NCBI GenBank assembly: GCA_005765155.1
Contig: VCCP01000002.1
Location: 558,001-622,000 of the forward strand
Source of the DNA: Zelopaecilomyces penicillatus
Lineage: Eukaryota; Ascomycota; Sordariomycetes; Hypocreales; Pseudodiploosporaceae
DNA: 64,000 nt
Direction of reading: 5' to 3'
Notes under the pieces: generated by a model
The model's database searches: none
The model's input: only the letters and a program-made list of their open reading frames with translations
Told to the model about the DNA's origin: nothing
In this document: positions 22,134 through 34,800 of the stretch, piece by piece
How positions within the stretch are numbered: the stretch's first letter is position 1
Layout: each line of letters begins with the position of its first letter
Made by a program: the position numbers and the translations under genes

Positions 22134-24039
22134 AATAAACAAGACACATATTTTCTAGCCAAGAGGAAGGGGAGGGGGCTTACTTTGGAGTGCGTTCTCG
22201 ATTGATGGCTGTTTCATCATCCGTAAACAGGATGGTTTACCTGTAACGAAGGAATACAGCTAATTCTAATGCCTTGGTCCCATTTCCCGCTCATCAGCTA
22301 GTTCTGAAATGGCCAAGTAGAATGGCATGGATCATGAAAGCCAAGAGGCTAGCTGCCGGTTAGTCGCTGCTCTCTCTCATTCCCACTCACTCATTCCCTC
22401 TCACTTCCCTGCAAAGGAGCCCGTTTGCACATCCAAGCTAATGGGATTGCCGGAATCTTGTTCTGGGGTGATGATTTGCTTGACCTGCCCGTACATCCTA
22501 GACGACCTTTTCACATCTTAGTCCACAATCGGATCTCCCATCGACGAGATCGATGTTATGCGCCCCCAAATGTTATACGTCAGCGATCTAGAATCCCTCC
22601 ATAATTCATACGGTATGGCAGGTAATTAATGAATGGTCAAGGCAAATACCGAGCATCTAGAATCCTGCCAATGAATGCAACAACGCCGCTAAGCGAAAAG
22701 CAAACGCCAACGCTATGGATTTTTGTGGGAAAGAAAAAAGCAATTTGGTTCATGCGGCACTCCTCTCGGCGGAGAAACCCAGATTGCATCGAAGCCATGC
22801 ATCTCTCTTCTACCTTGCTCTGTTGCATCGGCTGTGTAGCGTGGTATGTTCTTGATGATGTTGAACACTTCCTTCACATGCATCAACTTCGTCAACAAAC
22901 AACACTACCCTCTGCATACCTAGATACTGTTGGTCAACCCATGCAGCCAGCATTCCACGTTAAGTAGCCGGAGGTTTCTTTGTTCTTTGTTCGTTCATCC
23001 CGACAGGGGCTACACGAGGCTGTCTCTCCCAGCAATCTAATTAACACACACACATAAAGATCAAGGGCGGAAAAGATTAGCAACCAGCACCAACGCCACG
23101 GCCGCTGTCATCCATAGGATGGTGTCGTCCCAAACCCATCGAACAGTCTCGACGACCAGTGTGGAAAAAGACACAATTTCTGACATGCAGTGGCGCAATC
23201 GTAAAGTGTCAAAATTTCCTTTTGTCATTCCATGTCTTCCTCCCTTTCCATGCCCTCCCTCCTCTCTCAGTCTCTCTCTCTCTCTCGCTCCAACTTTCTG
23301 TGTGGTTGAACCAAAAACCTCAGAAGAAATACCAATCCCATGTGCCCCATCCTGGCGATGCAATTGTCTCACTGTGCTACTTATAGAATCTTTTTATTTC
23401 GTGTTCACTGTCTCTCGCAATCATAAGAACAGCGCCTCGCTCGTTCCAAGGGCGGCAGACGTATTCCATCTCGGCGGGTTTTTTCCATCTTTCAGCTATT
23501 ATACTCTGGGCTTGACTCGCCCCCTTTCTCTTCTTTCCACCTACAAGGCAAAGCAGGGCGCCGGGCATCTTGGCCAGTGCTTCCGATCTGTGCTCCTTCA
23601 GAAAACACTAGATTACTAAATTGTTACCTACGCATTTGTACCGACGTGAAATGTTCACATCATTCCCTAGCTGAGTAGCTGTTTGCGACCGACCACGCCA
23701 GCCCAGGCTCAAAGCGTTTTTTTGCGGCTGTGGCACGTTCGGCTCCGAGGATTATATTTAATTTTTCTTCTTATTTTTTGCCCCTTTATCCCTTTCTGGA
23801 CAGTAAAAAACGGCAGATGTGCTTTTTCGCTGATCGCTTGTCTGTGATTTGTAATTACTGCCGTTTAGACTATTCTATCTCGGGTGGGAGCAAATCCTCC
23901 ACGCTGTAATTATGATCTAGACCCCGGGAAACGTTCTTTCATTCTGCCTCCCTCTCCACAATCTTTCCCTTTTAGAAACCATTCACCCATCTGGTAGACA
24001 ACCCCCCAGGGTTCAACGTTCTTTACATCCAGTCCAGCC

Positions 24040-25802
24040 ATGGGATCCGCTTATCCGCCGCCAATGCTTCACGTCGTGGTTGTCGGCGCCGGCATCGCCG
24101 GACTATCCGCCGCCATCTCTCTCCGCCGGGCCGGCCACATTGTCCACATCTATGAGCGGTCCTCCATGAACAACGAGATTGGCGCCGCCATCAATGTGCC
24201 CCCTAATGCTACGAGATTTCTCACCGCATGGGGTCTCGATCCCGTCAAGTGGCGCTTCGTCAAAGCCCGTCGCGGCACTTTTAAAGATCCCTTTACGCTG
24301 GAAACCACGGCCATCACGTCGACCGAGACGACGCCCAAGTCCCTGGGTGGTACGGATCTGTGGCTCGCGCATCGAGTTGATTTGCACAATGCACTCAAGT
24401 GGATGGCGACAAGGTCTGATGGACCGGGGACGCCCGTTGTTATTCACCTGAAGAGCGATGTAGTGGACTATGTGAGTGAAGCACCGCCTTCCATAATAAT
24501 CCTGGCAAAGTGACGTAAGTGAAGCTACAAATTCTCACATCTGTTCTGTGTGTATCAAACTAGAACCCGTTCACTCCGTCCATCACATTGGCGGACGGCA
24601 AAGAAATCACCGGTGATCTTGTAATTGGAGCCGACGGCGTCCACTCCTCCGCATCAGAGACAGTTCTCGGATGCAAGAACCTCCCCGTTGCCCCCATTCA
24701 TTCAAACTACTGCTATCGATTCCTCATTCCTGCTGCTACCCTGGAAGAGGATCCAGAGACGCGGTTCTGGAACCAGGATGGCGATGGCTGGACGCGTCTG
24801 TTTCCACACAACGAGACCAAGCGTCGCCTTGTCTGCTACCCTTGCCGAGAGTAAGTTTAATTATCGTTACCGTAAGATGGTTGTTGGCATTAACGGTCTA
24901 ATTACAGCAATACTATTTACAATTTCGTGGGCATTTTCTATGATGAGAGCCTCCGGGATACTGGGGAGGGTAAGTTTGTCGGAGTCTACTCCTCGAGGCA
25001 TCATTTTTAGACGAGCGAATCTAATTGATGATGCAGATTGGCAAGCGAGTATAGACATATCACATGTACTCAAACGGTTTTCGGACTTTAACCCGAAACT
25101 ACTCAAAGTTATCAGGTAAGTTCTTCTACTATGCTGACAGCTCCGTTCTGTAAACGCATCTGCTAAGGCGTAGTATCAGCAAAGCGACAGAAGTAAAGCA
25201 ATGGCCACTTCTCTACCGACATCCCATTCCTACGTGGCACAAGGGACGTATGGTCTTGGCTGGTGATTCTGCTCATCCCATGCTTCCACGTCTGTTATTC
25301 CCATCTGTTAGATGATCCATGATGGAAAGCTAACCTGTAATTAGACCAGGGTCAGGGCGGTGCTCAAGGTCTCGAAGACGGCCTGGTTCTAGGCGTGGTG
25401 ATGCATGGGGCAAAAACACCAGAAGACATTGAGACACGATTGAACATCTATGAAGATGTACGGAGGAAGCGAGCCAGCGCCATCCAGATTCTTAGTAATG
25501 TCGGACAAGACCAGTCCCAGCTTGTCAAGGATGAAATACTCCAGTATATGAGCGAAGATGAAATACCGAGTACGTTCTTCCCAGCACTAACTGATATGAG
25601 AAATCAAGATGCTTCAGAATCTTTTCAGACTAACCACGGCTTTGAAGAGAACCCCCAAGAAAACTACAAACGCAACTTTGGATACAATGTTGTGGAAGAG
25701 TCATTGCAGGCCATGCGAAAGCACGACTCCTCGTTCGAATTGCCGCCTGACTTTTTCGAGAGCGAGGTGATGGGAGTCCCTGTGTGTACAGAGAAATCAT
25801 GA
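24040..25802 (+). CDS. FAD-dependent monooxygenase, salicylate hydroxylase-like
   Basis: Six exons (24040..24471, 24564..24850, 24908..24969, 25037..25115, 25174..25289, 25345..25802) give 477 aa. Flavoprotein landmarks are GAGIAG (16-21) near the N-terminus, GADG (166-169), and AGDSAHPMLPHQGQGG (from about 316), which binds the FAD ribityl and pyrophosphate. This places it in the class A aromatic hydroxylase group that uses NAD(P)H and O2 on phenolic acids or secondary metabolites. It has no signal peptide. The last exon contains a possible seventh intron (25570-25617, 48 nt, GTACGT...CTAAC...CAG); removing it keeps frame and gives 461 aa. A Dal5-type acid permease follows on the same strand 2.1 kb downstream. 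The substrate is unknown. Confidence 0.88.
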
Positions 25803-27882
25803 GAAAGGGCACCAGAGGAGGCTGGATCCACGTATACATATTATAGATGGCGTTTTGGACAGCCACGTGCAAGACGTTGGACTGCCAAAGACCCTGCATA
25901 TCTGAGAACTGCATGAATTGACATCCAATAGACTAATCCAGTAATACGAATTATCGCGGGGGGGAACCTGACAGCGCTCGGATGTTGATGAGGCTCAAGG
26001 CCACGATTTGGACCCGCCCAAAGACATTCCCCAGAGCTTACAAATGATTACTCACAATTATACATCTCAAATCGTCATCTCTGTGACCTGTAATGATCAT
26101 AATCGGCGTGGGTTTGTGGCCGTGAAACTGGAGCTAGAGCGAATAGTTCTTTGAGCTGGGACACAGGAACGGTCTTCGACCTCCGTCTGGCATTATCTTC
26201 TCAAGGGAGGACGCGTAAGAGTGGGACGATTTCGGAATTGGAACCCGCAAAATACGGAGAGAGACGGGTTACTATTAAGCGAGGGAGGACCAAGTTGAAG
26301 GTATTCAGCTACCCCATAGTTTGGATGGAGACGCTATGAAAAACGCCCGCCCTCCACGATGGGGAGAAAGGAGAGAAGGAGGTTATCGCAGGCTGGTTAG
26401 AGATGCGTTCCTGTTTCCAATAGACACGTGGGTTACGGGAGAAGCCGGCGCATATTCGCCAATGAACACATTCCCTAAAATGCAGTAGAACCGCCAATAG
26501 CATTCATTACTCGAGAGTGCAAGTTAAGTTCTCTTTTCGTCTTGGTTCTAGACGTCCTAGACTCCTAGTGCAAAAAAAAAAAGAAGGCTATGCCGGCCGG
26601 CGGAAAACCGGAAAGGCGGAACTAGTTGGCCGCAAAATTTGGCGGAGGCCCCCCCTTCTTCCCCAGAATAACTTTGACCGTAATTATCGTCCTTGACAAG
26701 TCTGGAATGACAAGTCATGCGAAGCTAGCTGACTCGTCAAAGACTGGGGAAATAAAACAGATGGAGATGGAGAAATGCTAAAACGTTATGGAGCCATCTC
26801 ATCACGACGCCTTTGATCGCGTCCACCTGAAGAGGTGACTACCCTAACCCTGGAGTCAATCCATCCCCCCTCATTGGCTACCTTGTGAATAATGGGCTTT
26901 CGTTAATTACGGGGGGTGCACCGTTTCAATATTCGTTAGGTAATGATCCAACCTCGGTGGAGCCGAGATACGGAGCCTTTTTTTATCTAAAAATCAAAGG
27001 GGAGGGGGAAAGGATGCCAAGAGGCAGCCAGATCTATCTATAATACGTATAGAAGAAACAAGGCTGCAGCTTATTTGGACATGCCGTCGCATTGGATGTG
27101 CGTTGCGGTGGGCGAAGGGAAGAGCCAAGAAGGGCAAGATAGAGTAACAGTACCTATATATATATATATATATATATATGTATGCAGTAGACATTGCATT
27201 GCATATTAGAACCGGATATAGCTAGATGAGGAACAAGAGGATTGGTAACTCTGAGTAAGTATACATGTGAATACAGTCAGCGATCTAAAAGGGTAAACAC
27301 ATGTAAATAATGGGAGATTTTCTGGATCATATCATCCAAGACATGAACAAGGTCGAATTTGCAGGTGCCGGCTGGCAAGGGATCATCACATCAACAAAAA
27401 AAAAAAACGCTCGGACAATCGAACCCAAGAAAAACAGGGGTTGAATATTAGCTGCCGATGCACGATGGGCGGGCCCTTGGCGGAAAATGGAAGTAGAAAC
27501 TATTACTTTTCTGGTTTCTGCTATTAGTTGTACTGCCAGAACGACAGGTTCCTTCTTCCCCCACTCCTTGGCGTTTTTGGTGGTGCATCAACGTTTTTGA
27601 CAAGAGAGGGAGACGAAGAAGAACCGCGCGGAGAAGGGATCCGCCCAGGCGAGTCACCAACCTCGCGGCTGTGGATGTGGATGTATCGACTCCATCGTAA
27701 AATATATATAGAGCACGACAGCGCCGGGTTTCATTGACACGAGGTTTTTTTGTTCTACTTGATGCCATCGGTTGACAAACCCTCAACGCGACCCGCACAA
27801 CAAGCCCATCTTATATACAATCAACCCGCTACACTGGCCACATCTAGAGGGACTCTTTTCTTTTCCGCATACTACATACACA
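25803..27882. other. Intergenic between monooxygenase and permease
   Basis: No gene was recognised. An AT dinucleotide run lies at 27155-27179, and a GC-rich palindromic patch (GCCGGCCGGC) near 26590. Confidence 0.55.
27155..27179 (+). repeat. TA dinucleotide microsatellite
   Basis: About 12 TA units, roughly 700 bp upstream of the Dal5-type permease. Confidence 0.9.
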
Positions 27883-29743
27883 ATGGGGCGTTCGCAGTCT
27901 CCGTCGGATGGAGCAGCACTCGACGTCAAGGAGAAATACGAAGACTTTCACATCAACGATCGGGATGTGAGCCAGGACGAGGGCCGTCTTGAGGCCGCTG
28001 CTGCCGCGTATGTTTACGACACTCTACCCTCCCTGCTACAACTATCTACAAGAGGTTTCTTCATACTAAGACGAGGGATAGGAATGGCAATACTCAGCAA
28101 TTCGACCCCGCTGCGGAATCCAAGCTCCGGCTCAAGATTGACTTTGCCATCATGCCCTGGATTAGCTTGATATACTGTGAGCCGAGCCTGCTTTTTGCCC
28201 TTTGATATCTAAATGTTGGCTGTTTGCTAACTGCTTTCAATCGTGTAGTGCTTTCATTCATTGATCGTGCCAATATCGGTAAGCTACTCACCCATTCCTC
28301 TTATTTCTAGCTCCATCAAACGACCATTCAACTTACACACACCCAGGAAACGCCCGAATCGCCGGCCTCGAAAAAGACCTCGGCATGAAAGGCCGCGACT
28401 ACAGCATCTGCCTCTCCGTCTTCTTCATCTCCTACACCCTCTTCGAAATCCCCGCCAACATGCTCTGCAAAGTCATGGGCCCCGGCTGGTTCATCCCCAT
28501 CATCACCATCGGCTTCGGCATCGCCACCATCACCACCGCCTATGTCCAGGATTTCTCTGCCCTCTGCGGTGTGCGCTTCGTGCTGGGCTTCATGGAGGCC
28601 GGGATGATGCCTTCGATTGTGTTTTATCTGTCACGGTGGTATCGTCGTAGTGAGCTGACGTTTCGGGCTTCGCTTTTTATTACGACGGCGTCGTTGGCCG
28701 GTGCGTTTGGAGGGTTGTTGGCGTCGGCGATTCTGGAGCTTCCGCATTTTGCGTCGGTTCATAGCTGGAGAATGATCTTTGTCATTGAGGGTATGTGTGA
28801 AATCCTTTTTTTTTTTTTTTTTTTTTGCTTTACTGGATGTGAAAGGTCAACCAGCAACGCGGGATGAAACATTTACTGACACTTTTCCTTCACAGGCATT
28901 GTCACCACAGTTCTGGGCGTCATTTGCCTAGTTACCTTGACTGACCGACCCGAGACGGCCAGGTGGCTCACCGCAGAAGAAAAGATTCTCGCCGTGGCCC
29001 GCGTTAAATCAGAGCGTCTCCAGACGGCCGAGTTCAACGACAAGTTCACCTGGAAGAAGTTCCGTCGCGGCATCATCAACCCCGTTGTTCTGCCAACATG
29101 CCTCATCATGATTCTCAACAGCATCACCGTCTACGGATTGTCCTTTTTCCTGCCTACCATCGTTCGATCCATCTTCCCCGACCGCACTGTCCGTGACCAG
29201 CAGCTACTCACCGTCCCGCCATATGCTGTCGGAAGCTTCATGTGTCTAGCCATCAGCTACGTCAGTTGGAGAATGGACAAGCGAGGCATCTTCCTCATCT
29301 TCCTCTCCTTCTTCGCTATCGTCGGACATGCCATGTACCTCGGTGCGAAAGAAGCCACCCTTCGATACGGCGCCACGTTTCTCCCCGTCTGCGGCATCTT
29401 CGTCTACGGCGCTCTGTCCAACTCCCTCGTCTCTGCGAGTGTCGTATCTGATACTGCCCGATCGACAGCTGTCGCAGTCAATGCCATGGGCGTCAGCTTG
29501 GGTGGCATTATTTCCACATGGATCTATCTGCCGAATGACGGGCCTGGATATCCCGTTGGCAACGGTGTGAATTTGGCAGCTCAGGGAACGCTACTCATTG
29601 TTGCCATTTGTCAATATTTCTGGATAGAGAAGGATAACAAGAGGAGGGAGCTGAGGAATGTCGAGGAAGAGCTTGCAGGAAAGAGCTTGCAGGAGATTCA
29701 AGACATGGACTGGAAACACCCAGCTTTCAGATGGCACAACTGA
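27883..29743 (+). CDS. Dal5-type MFS permease (anion:cation symporter family)
   Basis: Five exons (27883..28007, 28082..28176, 28249..28278, 28347..28790, 28896..29743) give 513 aa. The first acceptor was set at 28081 after a TACTAAG branch site, because only this joins the frame. Exon 3 is only 30 nt and encodes the conserved LLSFIDRANIG turn. Other family marks are GRDYSICLSVFFISYTLFEIPANM, FMEAGMMPSIVFYLSRWYRRSELTFR and a typical 12-TM pattern with cytosolic ends. Relatives take up allantoate, nicotinate, pantothenate or aromatic and other organic acids with protons at the plasma membrane. Intron 4 carries a 21-T run close to its donor. The upstream FAD monooxygenase suggests, but does not prove, an aromatic or nitrogenous acid substrate. 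Confidence 0.9.
28806..28826 (+). repeat. Poly-T tract (21 T) inside an intron
   Basis: Twenty-one uninterrupted thymines begin 15 nt after the donor of the fourth intron of the Dal5-type permease gene. Confidence 0.9.
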
Positions 29744-30070
29744 TGCGGGGATTCTCGCAAAAGTCTCATCAAGATTGTCTGGTGTAGGGTTTAATATTAC
29801 ACACATAAGCAGAAGTCATAGTATAATTTATATCGGAATAATGACCATGCCTCGGATATCCCGGAGTGCAATGTTAAAACATCTCGAAAATTACATAAAA
29901 TATTGTCTGCCTTTGTAATCATCGATTCTAAAGTATCGGCATGTCAAATTAGAGAATCCTGTGCATTAATATATACCGGCCCGTTCTTTCATCGGTCAAT
30001 ATTCAACGAATAAAAAAAAAGAGCCTTGCACGGTGCACCGAAAGTGGGTACCAGTAAATAACAAACACTA
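29744..30070. other. Intergenic between permease and transposon island
   Basis: The 3' flank of the permease gene, becoming AT-rich toward the transposon. Nothing else was seen. Confidence 0.55.
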
Positions 30071-30108
30071 TACAATCTACCCCCTGAATGATTAACTAGC
30101 GTATACTT
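30071..30108 (+). repeat. Left terminal inverted repeat plus TA target site
   Basis: It matches the reverse complement of 38521-38558 with one T/C difference over 38 nt. The outermost TA is the duplicated insertion site, and the repeat proper starts at 30073. Confidence 0.9.
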
Positions 30109-30230
30109 CATCCTAAATTAGCATCCAATCGGAGAGCAGCAAATACGCCAGACAGGGATCGGCGCTACCTCGCAGGGACTTCCAATTTTAATATAAAACA
30201 GTGATTAATTTATATATCTTTTAGGTGCTT

Positions 30231-31324
30231 TTAATAGCTGGTATGGCCGCCTTGTGCCGCAATAACAGCAGCCAACCTGTGGGGCATTGAATGCACCAAC
30301 AACAATAGATAATCATCAGGAACGGCATTCCAAGCCTTTATAACAGCCTCATATAATATCTTACCTATAGGGCGATTTTCATAGTTCTTACTAATCCAAT
30401 ACTTTATCCAGACCCATATATACTTAATTAGATTAAGATCTATGCTATATATAGGCCACTCAACCCACTCAGCACCATTGAACATCATCTATATGATATT
30501 TTTGGTCTTTTTGGCTATATATAAAGATGTATTATCTTATTAAAGGATATAGGTTGTATCCTGAATCTAAAAGTCTAGTAATTGTAATAAAATATATATA
30601 TAATAAGACTTAGCAGTTATAGTCCCCCACTTCTTATCCTAGACAAGAGATATACCCTTTACCTTGCCTATAAAGCAGGCCTAAAATATCCAATCATATA
30701 CTTTTATTCAAGGCTTTAAGAATTCATTGATATCTTTATCTAAAATAATTTGAAATTAATATATAAATAAAGATAGAAAATAAAATCTTATATAATACCT
30801 TTAAAAACTATAACAAAGCGCTGATCTAGCTGGATTCCATTAACCTAAGTCTCATTGATCCAAATCCACTACTCCTATTCAGCAAGGGATAGGTACTACT
30901 AATACTATACAAAGGCAAGACACTTAGCCCTAACCTTAGGGCTAAGAATAATACAAAGAGGCTATTACCAGTGTTATATACCTATAGTCTTAAGTAAGAT
31001 TATAATTGCCTTCTCAGAGAATGGCTATAAAGCTGGAATAGCATCATAAAGCTCTAGAGATATTAGAAATCGCTTTATAATACAAGGGATTTAAATTATC
31101 TCTTTTATTATAGTGATAAGGCTCTTAGGGATAATTAGCAGGCACCCTAAGTACCTATAAGCTAAAGGGAAAGGATATATAATTATATAGTGAATCTGGT
31201 TTATTATGAGATTAAGAAATTGAGCGATCTTCTCTTTTGGCAGCTTTATATAGGTGAATAAAGCCCAGGCTTGAATATACTCTTTATAGATTATACTTAC
31301 CTTCTTAGCCTACTGATTAAAGTA
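30231..31324 (-). pseudogene. Degenerate Tc1-type DDE transposase (C-terminal half)
   Basis: An 85-residue open piece at 30231-30488 ends in the typical Tc1-family tail (AWNAVPDDYLLLL, SMPHRLAAVIAAQGGHTSY), preceded by WPIYSIDLNLIKYIW. In that motif the family's proline positions and the catalytic glutamate are changed (Glu to Lys), each explainable by a C-to-T or G-to-A transition. Upstream, minus-strand fragments such as KVKGISLVWDKKWGTI and NETWVNG show the rest of the core, broken by stops. The copia element separates it from any N-terminal part to the right, where no clear DNA-binding domain could be read. Confidence 0.8.
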
Positions 31325-31329
31325 TATAT
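31325..31329 (+). repeat. Target site duplication TATAT (left)
   Basis: Directly flanks the left LTR and is identical to 37683-37687, as expected for a 5-bp copia insertion duplication. Confidence 0.8.
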
Positions 31330-31804
31330 TATTGCAATTTGCAGTATAAAGTTATAACTAAAGCTAGTAGCGATAGCAGTGAAAGAAAGGCAGCGAATAG
31401 TTATCCAGAATGAAGTCTATAGAAAAGAAGAAAGAAGTGATTAAATTGCTAATAGAGAAAGAAAGCAGGATTCAACTAGGAATCCAGCTATCTTATATAT
31501 CTAAATAATACTAGGATTATTTGGAATTATTTAAGAATTCCAAATAATATTTCTTTAGATTTCTAAGCATTCCAAATAATAAGAAAGGGAGGGGTATAAG
31601 GGATAAGCCCTTATTTTACTAGTCTAGCCTGATATAGCAGGTCAGGCTGCATGGGCTTTTTAGGTCTTATAGCAGGTCAGGCTGCTACCTTATAGTAGGT
31701 CTGGCTGCTAGGGCTATAGCAGGTTTAGCTGCTAAGCTATAGTAGGTCTAGCTATTAATCTTATAACAGGTCAGGCTGTTATATAAAACCCGCCTATTTT
31801 AACA
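31330..31804 (-). repeat. Copia 3' LTR (475 bp)
   Basis: In element orientation it begins TGTTAAAATAGG and ends GCAATA. A TTTTATATAA box lies near its start. It pairs with the copy at 37208-37682. Confidence 0.93.
31637..31780 (+). repeat. Six dyad units GCAGGT-N-GCTGC within the LTR
   Basis: Imperfect 14-15-nt units at 31637, 31672, 31695, 31719, 31742 and 31766. Most have the form GCAG-N6-CTGC, so each can fold into a small hairpin. The same array is present in the other LTR (about 37515-37658). Confidence 0.8.
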
Positions 31805-31812
31805 CTCCCTCT
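31805..31812 (-). other. Copia polypurine tract
   Basis: AGAGGGAG on the minus strand lies directly before the 3' LTR, where plus-strand DNA synthesis is normally primed. Confidence 0.75.
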
Positions 31813-31879
31813 AGCAAGCTATATATATATAGCTAGCTTTTAATAGGGGGTTTTTGCAGGTTTAATAGGCTTAGAAAGC

Positions 31880-34800
31880 CCTGAAAAACAGGGCCTGTTA
31901 AAGCTTTAGTTAGCCTATTAGCAGGCATAGCCTTAGTTATAAGATAATTTATCTTAAATAGCTTACTAGCTGTCTCTTGCTTAATATAGTGGAATTTTAG
32001 CAGGGTGTGCTTAGTTCGGGTATGCTGATCAGGGTTTTTAGTATTACTTATAGAGGCTGTATTATTATAATACAGGTCTATAGGCTGCTGAAGAGGGATT
32101 TTTAGCTCTATAAAGAGCTCAGAGAGCTATTTTAGCTCTTTTATAGCCTCTACTAAAGCATCTGATTCAGCTTCTGTAGTTGAGAGGGCTATAGTAGTCT
32201 GTCTCTTTGCCTTCCAGCAGATAGGCCCGCTTGCTAGCTTAAAGAGATACCTATAGGTGGATTTGCTAGTAGCTTTACAGCCTGCAAAATCACTATCTGA
32301 ATAGCCTAGCAGCTGAAGAGCTAGTTGTTTAGCCTGTATAAGGTCTGAAGCCTTATAAAGGATAGCTAGTTCTTTAGAGCCTTTCAGGTATTTTAGAAGG
32401 TTCCTAGCTGTATTATAATGATTGATATAGGCCTGTTGTATATATTGAGAAAGCTACTGTATTAGAAAAGCTATATTAGATCTGGAAAGAAGCATAAGGT
32501 ATATTAAAGTCCCTATAATCTGTTGATAAGTCTGTTGTTTAGTAGAGGTAAGAACCTTTTTTAGGGGTTCTTTTAATGCTTTGGGTTGTAGGGGTATAGC
32601 TGTAGGGGTTATATCTTACAGCTGAAAGCGCTGAAGAGCCTTATTAATATACTAAGACTGGTGTAGCTATAGCTCCTTTTTAGCCTGGTTATAGCTGATT
32701 TGAACCCCTAAGAAGAAGGCTATAGGGCCTCTATCTTCTATAGCAAAGACCTTATTTAACAGGCGTTTTAGCTTGTTAATATAGGGTAGGTCCGGCCCTA
32801 TAATAAGGCAGTTATCAATGTAGGTAATAATAAAGGTGTTAGTCTAAGTATTGATAAAGATAGCCGGGTTAGAGATTAAGGATTGGAACCCTAGAGTAGC
32901 TAGTAGCTTAATTAGCTGCTGTTGCTATTTATAGGGACCTTGCTTTAGCTTATATAGGGCCTTTTTTAGCAGGATAACCTGTTTTATAGCAGGGTTATAG
33001 CTAAGCTTGGCTAATAAAGCTGCTAAAGGCTGGTTTCCAGGGGTCTGGGTCTCTATAAAGGAAGACAGGCCTTCTGGAAATTCCATAAAAATATCCTCAG
33101 ATAACTGGCTGTTTAAAAAAGCCTCTATAAAATCAATTTGCTTGATTTCTCAGTTATAAAAGACTGCTAAAGCTAGTAAAATCCGCCAGGTGAGGGGAAT
33201 ACTAGTAGCTGTGAAGGTTTCAAAGTAGTCTTTTCCTTCAATTTATATAAAACCCTTTATAACAAGCCTAGCCTTATATTTTAAGGGCTGATTTTATAAA
33301 TCCTTCTTAAGCTTAAAAACAAGCCTATTTTTCAGGATTTTTCGGTCTTTTGGAACCTCTGAAAAAGGGATAAAATGCATGACTTTAGCTTGTAGAATTT
33401 GATGGAATTCGCTATAAATAGCGCTAATCCACTGTTTCTTAGCAGGGTCTTCTAAGGCTTGTTTCCAGCCAGCAGGTTCTAAAGAAGCCTTAGCAGTGAA
33501 TTTTGCCTTTAGCTTATAGCAGATATCTATAGGGTAGGCAAGATCTAGCTGTATAGGTTCAGAGTCTTCTGACAGCTGTTCAGGCTGTTTAGTAGGCTGT
33601 GGTAATTGTATTATAGGCTGTGATACAGGCTGTGGCAGCTGTTATAGTGGTTGTGGCAGCTGTTATAGTGGTTATGGCAGCTGTTGTGGCGTTTATAGTA
33701 TAGGCTCTAGCAGTTGAATAGGTCTTCTGGCTTGATCAAGGGCTTGTAAATCGGTCAGATCCTTTAGGGTAGGTTGATCTGTTGATTTTGGCGGGGTGTA
33801 AAGCTCTTCTAATTCTCCCTCTAAGCTAGAAGGGCTTTAAAGATTATAAAAATTGCCCTTTAGGCCCTGGCTTATAGGGCCTATTCCTTCTATAATATAA
33901 AGGAAAGAGGTCTTAGTTACCTGCTGGCGGGAGGGTATATAGACCGAATAGATATTTTTGCCTAGTGTAGCCAGCAGCCTGGCTGGTTCTGTTTTAGGGC
34001 TTAGTTTAGCGCCTTATTAGCGCTTCTCAGCAGGGATAATAACCTTATAGTATGCTCTAATAGCTCTGTAGGCTGTTAAATTTGGTTTGTTAGCTGCTAG
34101 AGCTGGTTTTAGCTCTTGTAAGAAGAGCTATAGCGGGCTGAGGTCCCTGTTTATAACCGCTGTACAGTTGATAAGGTTAACTATAGTAGGTAAAATAGCG
34201 GTCCAGAGAAAAAGTGGCAGCTGGGCCCAGATCATAGTAGCCCATAGTCGGTCTAAAATAACCCTTATAGAGCGTTCTGGCAGGCTATTTTGCTTATAAA
34301 TATAGGGGCTAGATGTGCTAAAACCGATGCCTTTGCCTGCTAGCCAGTCTTTTAGTAGTGCTGAGACCTCTTTTCCACCGTTGAAATGCAGCTGTAGAGG
34401 GTATTTTTTATAGTGGGCTTTTAGTCCTCTAAATAGTCCCTTTATAGTAGAGAAGACAGTATAACCTTCCTTATTAGATAGTAAAAGAACCGTTTGATAA
34501 CGGGATTTTCTTTCTATTAAAATAAGCCTTGTAGAGAGCTTATTATAAGGGATTGGTTTTATCTGAAATGTGTCTCCCTCTATAACCTCTAGCACTTCTA
34601 GTAGGTCTGGAATCGGGTTTTTAGAGGGTCTGTGTACTGATTTAGCCTGTATATATGCTAAACAGAAGAAATCTGCTTCTTTTATAGCAGTAAAATCAGG
34701 TAAGCCCGCTGAAATTTTAGCGGTCTTCTTTAGCAGCTGTAGGCTAATATAGCCGAGATGGATGTGTTAAATTCCTGCTAGCTGTAGCAGCTTTTGGTAG

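Larger units (their letters stand above)
20251..24039. other. Large intergenic region with homopolymers
   Basis: A 3.8-kb promoter region between divergently transcribed genes. It contains a 20-G run (20510-20529), a GT microsatellite (20639-20663), GA repeats (about 20938-20954), a 19-C run (22115-22133) and an imperfect inverted repeat of GGATGG/CCATCC units (about 21545-21596). No supported gene was found. Confidence 0.55.

Noticed and set aside
22629..22967. A 112-codon plus-strand open frame
   Set aside because: No family features or convincing gene context; it lies in a large promoter-like intergenic region.
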